Assembly (NCBI GenBank): GCA_023548195.1
Contig: JAJHZJ010000808.1
Coordinates: 6,750,389-6,814,388 of the forward strand
DNA length: 64,000 nucleotides
Origin: Bettongia penicillata ogilbyi
Taxonomy: Eukaryota > Chordata > Mammalia > Diprotodontia > Potoroidae
Direction: 5' to 3'
Below are positions 57,085 to 64,000 of this stretch, piece by piece. A program made the position numbers and the translations under genes. Position 1 is the stretch's first letter, and each line of letters opens with the position of its first letter. Under the pieces are notes generated by a model that was given only the letters and a program-made list of their open reading frames with translations, ran no database searches and was not told the DNA's origin.

Positions 57085-57845
57085 AAGTTTTAAATTACCT
57101 TTGTGCTCCAAAACTTTTCAATGGTTCCCTATTGCCTATAAAAATAAAATATAAACTCTTTGCATTGAAGGCCATCTGTATTTCGCCTCTGATCAATCAT
57201 AGATCACAATATTCACCTGTATGCACTTTACCTTCTAGTTGAGTGGAACTACACGTTCTTTCCCCCAATTCTATAAGCCTTCTGCCTCTGTGCATTTGCA
57301 GAGGCCTCCTCTCACTCCCAGAATGCACTTCTTCCTCATTGCTGCCATTCAGAGTCTGTCTTCCTTCAATGTCTGACTCACTTCTGTGAAGCTTTCTCTG
57401 ATGCAGAAACCCATTTCCCCTGAAATATAACAGAAAGTGTTCTTTTTTCCCTCAGATTTTCTCAGAACACTTCACCTTGAATTCTCCCTTGCCCCATTGT
57501 AAACTCCATTGAATTATACTTGCAGTTTTCTAATTTATACTCTCAGACAGACCAGGAAAGGATCTCAGAGGTCATTCAGTTCAATTCTCTCATTCCCTCA
57601 CTCACCATTTTACAATAAGGCAGCTAGGTTTTAAAGAATGTGTGACTTTTTTAAGGTCACAGAGGTAGTCAGTAGCAGGACTGTGATTCCAGCCTTTGCC
57701 TCCTAATCTGTGTTCTTTATATTGTCCCACTTAGGTCTTTTTCTCTCTGTTTTATATTCCCCCTAGTAGAATGTCAGTTCCATGAGGACAAGGACTTTTC
57801 CTTCTTAAAAAAATGCCTGGCCAGAACTGAGCAACTAACACATTT
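57085..57845 (+). mobile_element. L2 LINE 3' part, split by a SINE
   Basis: Left part 57,085-57,544: 'aaaacttttcaatggttccc', 'tattgcctataaaaataaaa', 'gaaggccatctgtatttcgc', 'cttctgcctctgtgcatttg', 'cttctgtgaagctttctctg'. Right part 57,736-57,845: 'ctagtagaatgtcagttcca', 'tgaggacaaggacttttcc'. Block order matches the 3' end of L2 (ORF2 end plus 3' UTR). No coding potential left. Confidence 0.75.
57545..57735 (-). repeat. Mar1-like CORE-SINE within L2
   Basis: 'aggaaaggatctcagaggtc', 'ttaaggtcacagaggtagtc' and 'tgattccagcctttgcctcc' in reverse-complement order. Confidence 0.7.
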
Positions 57846-58088
57846 GTTATTATTGAATTGTTTAGTCATATTCTACTCTTCATGGGCCACAGTATGCCAA
57901 TACTGTCCGTGGGCTTTTTTCGCAAAGATATTAAAGTGGTTTGCCATTTTCATCTCCAGTGGATTAAGGCAAACATAGGTTAAACAACTTGCCCAGGGTT
58001 ACACAGGTAAGTGTCTGAGGTCAAATCTGAACTCAGGCTTTCCTGACTACAGGCTCAGCATTCTATCCACTGAACCACCTAGCTACCA
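57843..58088 (-). mobile_element. BovB-tailed SINE, full length
   Basis: The plus strand runs from the tail ('ttgttattattgaattgttt', 'aaagtggtttgccattttca') through the core ('cttgcccagggttacacagg', 'gtgtctgaggtcaaatctga') to the head ('ttctatccactgaaccacct', 'agctacc'). Full-length companion of 30,559-30,816. Confidence 0.8.
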
Positions 58089-58089
58089 A

Positions 58090-59420
58090 GGCACAATTGG
58101 CACATATGTGTTTAATAAATGTTAAAATTTTTTTTTTGAGTTTTAGAAGAACAAAAGGCTATACGGCAAAACACTATATTTGTTCCAAGTATTCTTTGCT
58201 GGAGTTTTTTGTGTCTTATAAGGTATTTAACCTCAAGAATATTTGAAATCCAAAGAAAGCACTTGTAAAAGATTATTCATATTTTTAAATCCAAAATCTC
58301 ATCTAAAGACTGTCAAAAGCTGTATCACTCATAGAATTTAGGATGCAAATATTAAATCCCATCATTGAAATATCAAGACCTTTAACTTCCACTCCTCCCT
58401 TATTCTTGAAGCTAACATTGAGCTCTATCACTTTTCACTTCAACATTTTCTTATAATCACATTCAAAGTCTCCCCTGGGAAGCAGCAGGAAACTGAAAGG
58501 TAGCATTCACATTGTCTTAGGCTGACTTGTACTTAGTTTTTTGCTTAAGCATTAGGAACCAGCATGAAGATGTTTTCTCACCAATTCCAACAGCCTGCGT
58601 TTCATTTGGAAGTTTATAGCTTCTATTTGCAAGTCAGATAGTAAACTTGAATTGTGTCCTGTCAAACCAAAATATGACATGCTTAAAAATCAGTCTGTGT
58701 GGTGGTTTTTCTGTGCTACTTGGCAACCTATTGTTTGTGAAAGGAGATTTAGAGTAAACTCGATGTGTGTTCTTTGGCTCTAAAGGCTCAGTTTGAATGT
58801 GGTGATATCATCAAGATATTATGTGGGACCAAAGAAATAATATTATTTGATCCTGAAAATTTTGAAAAAAAGTAATATCTGTCATTTAGGATACTATAGA
58901 ATAGTATAATATGTAATATTTATGGAGGAAACAGATTAGATAGGACATTCACCTCTGTAACTGACTTGGAAATCTTTGCTGAACAGACGATATTGTGATA
59001 AAAAGTAAAAGTTAAAAAGATGATTATTTTATTGACATATCAGAATAATATAGAGAAGACTTATTAAACCACAAGTCCAGTTCTCCAAATTAATCACCAA
59101 GAGGATACTAAACATTTAAAAATTATAGAAAGAAAATCTTAAACTGATATTAACAAGAAAATGTCTAGGACTGACAAAATTATAAAAATAATTCCATGAG
59201 AATCCATTAAAAATATTAAGCCAACTTTGTATGCAAGATCAGTTTGAGCAGATTTATTCATTGTGAGTCGTCATTACATAAGGAAAGAAATGAAAGAAAA
59301 CTCAAAGTGTCAGAAAGAAAATAGGATTGAGTTATTCCAGATGAAACTTCCTCAAGTTAAGAAGTTGTAAAGTGACTTTTTTCTATCTGTTACTGGCCAG
59401 CTCCTGGGATGCCAATGATG
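58090..59420. other. AT-rich, unique-looking DNA
   Basis: No gene or clear repeat over 1.3 kb. Confidence 0.45.
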
Positions 59421-59424
59421 ATGA

Positions 59425-59690
59425 CTGAAATAACATTTACATAGTACTTAATATGTGACAGATTCTGTGCTAAAGGCTTTGCAGTTTTCATCTCATTTGA
59501 TCCCCTCAACTACCCTGGGAAGTAGGTGCTATTATTATCTCCACTTTACAGATCAGGAAACTGGGATAAAACGAAGTTAAGTGACTTTCCCTGGGTCACC
59601 CAGCTAGTAAGTGTTGGAGACTAGATTTGAACTCCTGCCTGCACAAGACTAGAGCTTGAGTTCTATCCACTAAGCCACCTACCTCTATTT
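59425..59690 (-). repeat. CORE-SINE (MIR/Mar1-like), full length
   Basis: 'taacatttacatagtactta', 'actaccctgggaagtaggtg', 'ccactttacagatcaggaaa', 'cccagctagtaagtgttgga' and 'ttctatccactaagccacct'. The best preserved member of this group in the window. Confidence 0.8.
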
Positions 59691-60014
59691 TGCTCTTCAC
59701 TACCTAGGTAAGTGGATGCTTGTCCCTTATAGTCCAGAGCAGCAAAATCATTGCTTTTTTGGTGTACTTGTATTTGTCCCAAATTTGAATATGTTGTACA
59801 GATTCAGTGACTTTGTATAGGCACAGTTATATAGAAAGTAATGGGTGGGGGGTGTTTGTGAAAGCCACTACCAATTCTTTAAAACATGTTTTCTTTCCCT
59901 GAACTTAATCACATCTTTTTCCCCTCTGAAATAAGGGTTAGCATCAGCAATGCCACTTATTGTGTTAGAAAAGGACAATAGATTTAGAGCCAATAGTCAT
60001 CTGGTTAAGATTGC

Positions 60015-60165
60015 CCCCCCCCTCCATTTTACAGATGAGAAAATTATTGAGGGACAATAAGGTTTAGGGAATTGCCTGAAATTGTACCTGTTGTGATTGA
60101 CAGATGCATAATTTGAACCCAGGTCTTCTGATTCCAAAGCCAGTATTCTTTTCACTGTTCCCATG
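60015..60165 (-). repeat. CORE-SINE fragment
   Basis: 'cctccattttacagatgaga', 'ataatttgaacccaggtctt' and 'ccagtattcttttcactgtt' in reverse-complement order. Confidence 0.6.
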
Positions 60166-60169
60166 ATAA

Positions 60170-60760
60170 ATATCTATGATTTTTAGAACTTGACTGAGAC
60201 TTTCTAAGTTGCAGATTTTGCATATCTGTTCCCAATATTTTGTTTTGGACAATATACTAAATGTAATGGTAATTTTAAGGATTAAGAAACCCTATTTACA
60301 GAAATTAGATTTTTTTAGGTGTACATTTTAGAATATTTAATGCTAATAACTCTGGTTTACATGGAGCTTTATACTTCATAAAGAATTTTCTATAGCTTTA
60401 TCCTGACATTTCTGTGAGAGAAAATGTATTATTTCACAACTCGGTATTTCCAGGGAATTGTGGGAAGAAGGAGGAATGAAACAGGAATGGAGATACTTGA
60501 TTCAAGGGATTTTATGGAGATTGAATTGAAAAGACTTGACACCTGATTGGATATGGAGCTAAGAAAGAGTGAAAGTTTCAGCATGATTCCGAGGCTGTGA
60601 AACTGGGTGCCTGAAAGTGTGGTTATACCTTTGAAAAAAACTAGGGAAATTAAGAAGATGGAGTATGTATTTTTTTTTTCAGGGAAGATGATTTTCATTG
60701 CTAGTGGGCACAGACTTCTGATTCAGTGTTCGAATTAAGTCCATGGTATCAACAAAGGGC
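60170..60760. other. no feature seen
   Basis: AT-rich; open frames here carry no protein signature. Confidence 0.4.
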
Positions 60761-60764
60761 CTCT

Positions 60765-60940
60765 TGGCGGAGAAATGACACCGGAATAAAGACCTGGTTT
60801 CCAATTCCACTTACTGGGTGTGTGACTCTAGGCCAGTCACTTAAGCTTGCCCCTAAACGCCTCTCTAATAGCTCTAGAGAAGGTGACAGTTTGAACTGGT
60901 AGTGGGGGCCTGCTGCACAGATGAAATCACAGTTATGATA
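60765..60940 (+). repeat. CORE-SINE (MIR-like) fragment
   Basis: 'agacctggtttccaattcca', 'cttactgggtgtgtgactct' and 'aggccagtcacttaagcttg' in forward order. Confidence 0.6.
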
Positions 60941-60989
60941 AAAGAAAGTTAAAATAGTACTCTCTAGATACTTTCAACAATCAGAAGCG

Positions 60990-61780
60990 GGCTGAGGATA
61001 ACTAAATGATTTGCTTAAGGTCTTCAAATGAATGAAATTAAAGCAAGAAAAAGTCCCTGGAATTTTTAAGTCCAGATTGTAGCTCCTTATCTGGCTCTCG
61101 GAAAGCCAAAGCAGCAGAGAGAGCAGAGGGGGGAACAATTTTATGAAACCTGCAGCCCATCACCCTTCAGTGCGACAGTCTTCCCTAGGATATCACTTGC
61201 TGTGTTGTGACTTTAAATGGAATTTCATTCTCCATGTATTTCGAGGCAGTTCTCTCCTGTCTTTCTTACCTGTGTCTCTAGAGCCTGACGAGGAGCCATA
61301 TTTCAACGTGTTAAATAAAGAATAGTCTAATATAAACTGTGAGACTATAATTCCCATTGAAACTCCATTAAGTAAAGAAAAGCTGTCGAGTATGAAATCT
61401 GCTGATCCTTGGGGATGACTCGGAGTACATTTTCCCTTTAATGGCTTCATGCTTTGCCAAACCATAATTCACTGATATTTCTGCCAACAGCTTCATCAGG
61501 GTGTGCATTGGACTTTCCTGAAAATGACAGGATGGCAACATTCTTTACTATGCAAACTTACTGCCTTGAAAAGTTGATGTGGGAAAATGAAGGCTTTTAG
61601 TCAACTCTGCTGTGAAGGAAGATGCTACAGAGCCTGGCAATAAACATTTTAGCTTTTTAAGAAACCTCAGAAACCAAAATCCAAAGATCGAGTGACTTTA
61701 ATCACTAGCATCTATTGTAATGCCACCCTAATTGCCTATCTTGGATTGCCTTTGAAACATTAAGAAATTTAATTTAGCCA
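60990..61780. other. unique-looking non-coding DNA
   Basis: About 800 bp lacking any repeat I recognise, with scattered CpGs and mixed composition rather than simple AT-rich drift. No open frame with a protein signature. Candidate conserved non-coding DNA; see findings. Confidence 0.35.
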
Positions 61781-61784
61781 TAGA

Positions 61785-62290
61785 CTATGTACTAGACATT
61801 TAGAATTAAGTATTTATTGACACAGAAAGGGAACTGTACTCTGCTACCCTCCATATCTGGAATAGAGAAGTGTCTATGCTCTCTGCAGCCCTCCTATCCA
61901 TGTACAAAACTAAGAAAACAAGATTCATACTTCACAGGGTTGTACTGAATCTTAAAGAATTCACATTGGCACATGGTTCTATGGTTTGTAGGTAAAAGGT
62001 ATTATTATAGAGTTGGAAAATATCTACTTATCTTCTTAGTTTTCCTCCCATACCACCTAATCAAAGTAGTCAGACTTTCCTTTGTCTCTCCCTGGCATTC
62101 AGGCAGATTTCAAAATTCGCATTTGTTTTCTTGCTGATGATTCACAGAGTTCTTAGAATATTTGTATGTTTACATTTAGATAGTCATGAGATGCCCGTGA
62201 TTACTCCTGGGGGGCTATTTGTCTATGTAGCTCTACTCGAAATGGGAGGGAGAAGTAGGAGGTACGAGGAGGAAGAAAAAATTGAACAGT
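61785..62290. other. no feature seen
   Basis: AT-rich; nothing recognised. Confidence 0.35.
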
Positions 62291-62294
62291 CTTT

Positions 62295-62695
62295 GGGTTT
62301 GGGAACTTGTCTTTAGATTCTCTATGTATGCGTGTTTGGATGTGCTGGATATGTTCACCTTCAATAGAACAGGAACCAGGATTATTTCACTTTTGTCATT
62401 GTCCTAGTGCTTAGCACAGGGATTAACAAACTGAGGCCCTGGGATCCTCTGCCAGTTTTTGTATAGATCCATTCAGAGCTTTCAAAGGTTTTTATATTTT
62501 TAAAAGCAATAACATTTTATTTAAAATAAATAAAATATTAAATTTTTATTGTATTTAAAAATGTAAAAAAAAACCCAAACTTCTCAACTCTAGGGCTTTA
62601 GAAAAGCAGGTGGTTGTCGATTTGGGCTGAGGGCCATAGTTGGCTGGCTGCTGGTCTGGCACATAGTAATTGCTTAATAAATGTTTGATGATTGA
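62295..62695 (+). mobile_element. L2 3' end, split
   Basis: Left part ends 'cattgtcctagtgcttagca'; right part resumes 'tctggcacatagtaattgct' and 'taataaatgtttgatgattg'. Joined, they read as the usual L2 terminal block, with about 230 bp inserted. Confidence 0.6.
62421..62652 (+). mobile_element. hAT/MER-like DNA transposon remnant inside L2 (tentative)
   Basis: The ends look like imperfect inverted repeats: 'acaaactgaggccctggga' at the left, and the complement of 'gggctgagggccatagttgg' at the right. The interior is AT-rich and non-coding. No convincing 8-bp target duplication. Confidence 0.45.
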
Positions 62696-62796
62696 TAGAA
62701 ATACTACAGTAGCCTTGGGAGGAGCTTCTTGGTAATTATGAGAATATGAGTTAAGTCAAGGAGTTCTTTGTGGACTAGTACTGTGTAGGATGGGTG

Positions 62797-63270
62797 TTGA
62801 GACACCCGAAAATAATTGATCAGAGACTTGTCTTAGGAAAGGCAAAAGGGGAGTTACTGTTTTCTTATGAGAAAGGGCATCCTCCCTCCCCCATTGCACT
62901 AATAGCGCCTGCCAGGGAGTACAAGGGAGTACAGAAAGCAAGGTCGATTATACCCTAACACGAGCTCCCACTCCCTCACCTCTTCCCCTTGTCCCATTGG
63001 CTGGGCTTCAGGGAGTACAATCTATTCATGGAAATCTTCCTCAGCAACACAGAACATACAATCTTGGTGGGAAGTTTTGCCAAAGTATGCAGTTTAGACA
63101 GGGAGGGGTGTAGGGTATATGGTCTTCTTTTTTCTATTACGTGCTTGAGGCAAGGTTGGGACATAGGGGGAGTCGGGCACAGTACAAGATATGTTACAAA
63201 GCGCGCTTCTCTATAAGGTTAGCTAGCTGCAGATATTCAAAGGAGTGTGTTTTAACAATGTAAGAAACAA
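62797..63270. mobile_element. possible solo LTR
   Basis: GC-richer non-coding block starting 'tgttgagacacccg', containing 'cccattggctggg' (CCAAT-like on the reverse strand) and several CpGs. No viral gene, polyadenylation signal or target duplication recognised. Weak call. Confidence 0.25.
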
Positions 63271-63274
63271 TTAG

Positions 63275-64000
63275 CTCTTTGAAGAGGCTTCACTTCTGAG
63301 AGATCATCTCTCCCGGTACCCTAGGAAGAAAGCTGGCAGGATGACAGTACATAGGCTTGCTTGCCCTGGAAATCTCAGTGGTATCCAAGTTCTTCCTTGT
63401 GTAGGAGTGATCTGAAGGAACTGTGGAAGTCATTAGCTGCTATTAGGGTTAGGGATGGGGGAAAGGAGGGTATTTTTAAGTGTGCCACTAGATGTCTTAA
63501 GACATATTAAGACATTTAGGAAGAGAGCTAATGACTAAGATGTGAGAAGACTTCGATATTCCACATGCACCCACTATGCTCGGAATATGAAATACTTCAT
63601 GAAGCATGGGGAGCAAACTATCAGTGTTTCGGAATAACAGGAAAAAAATGTATAATTATCGAGATACCACAAGAGCCTCCATGCAGGGCAATAGGTCAAG
63701 GAAAATGAGCATATGTAGAGGACTCTAACTTTCTCACAGTGTGAATCACTTGTACGTGCAAAGGTCTGCATGAGTTATCTGTAACTTGGCCCCCGGAGTC
63801 ACACTATAAGTGGGACATGAGGGTTCCACAAATATCTTAAAAAACTCTGTTCCATTTTAATCCTCTCACCAAAATTCAGAATAAATTCCTGTGGTACAGA
63901 AAGTGCTACAACTTCTATATGTTACATTTTCCTCCAGAAATCTATTAATAAAGTCACCACTTCATGACTATTATTTCACCACTGTAACTGCATCAACTCC
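63275..64000. other. no feature seen
   Basis: Nothing recognised up to the window end. Confidence 0.35.

Overview
The window looks like non-coding nuclear DNA of a mammal, almost certainly a marsupial. It is AT-rich and CpG-poor. I found no intact host gene, exon, tRNA, rRNA or CRISPR array. What I can recognise is mostly retrotransposon sequence: L1 and half-L1 (HAL1) LINEs, an RTE-type LINE, older L2 and L3/CR1 LINEs, and many tRNA-headed SINEs. Many SINEs open with a GGCAGCTAGGTGG-type head, and some end in RTE- or BovB-like tails, which is the marsupial signature. I cannot name the species or say whether this is intronic or intergenic.

Layout. 0-5.1 kb: old SINEs, an L3/CR1 3' end, a 99-bp tandem duplication and a purine-rich ancient repeat. 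5.1-8.0 kb: HAL1 copy A (minus strand) inserted in that repeat, with a decayed target-site duplication. 8.0-14.2 kb: SINEs, an inverted relative of the interrupted repeat (9.67-9.90 kb), a pyrimidine tract, and a 1.6-kb L3/CR1 LINE split by a SINE. 14.2-25.4 kb: mostly single-copy-looking DNA with scattered SINEs, an old L1 tail and an RTE-tailed SINE. 25.46-30.2 kb: an L1 ORF2 fragment abutting a full-length HAL1 copy B, same strand. 30.5-31.8 kb: a BovB-tailed SINE and an RTE LINE 3' end with a 244-codon open frame. 31.8-44.4 kb: SINEs, L2 and L3 fragments, a possible LTR, an RTE-tailed SINE and a (TG)n tract.

44.47-53.2 kb is the clearest structure. A full-length L1 of about 6.7 kb (45,471-52,207, minus) sits inside an older L1 (44,470-45,470 plus 52,226-53,195) and is flanked by an 18-bp target-site duplication. 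Its ORF1 and ORF2 carry stops and a lost endonuclease residue, so it is dead. Its 5' end seems to contain two successive L1-type start modules. 53.2-64 kb: a tetranucleotide array, a hAT-like fragment, L2 copies broken by SINE and DNA-transposon insertions, more SINEs, and a stretch of unique-looking DNA at about 61.0-61.8 kb.

The interest lies in the layered insertion history, in LINE/SINE 3'-tail sharing, and in the L1-HAL1 relationship visible within one window. I found no convincing new functional system.
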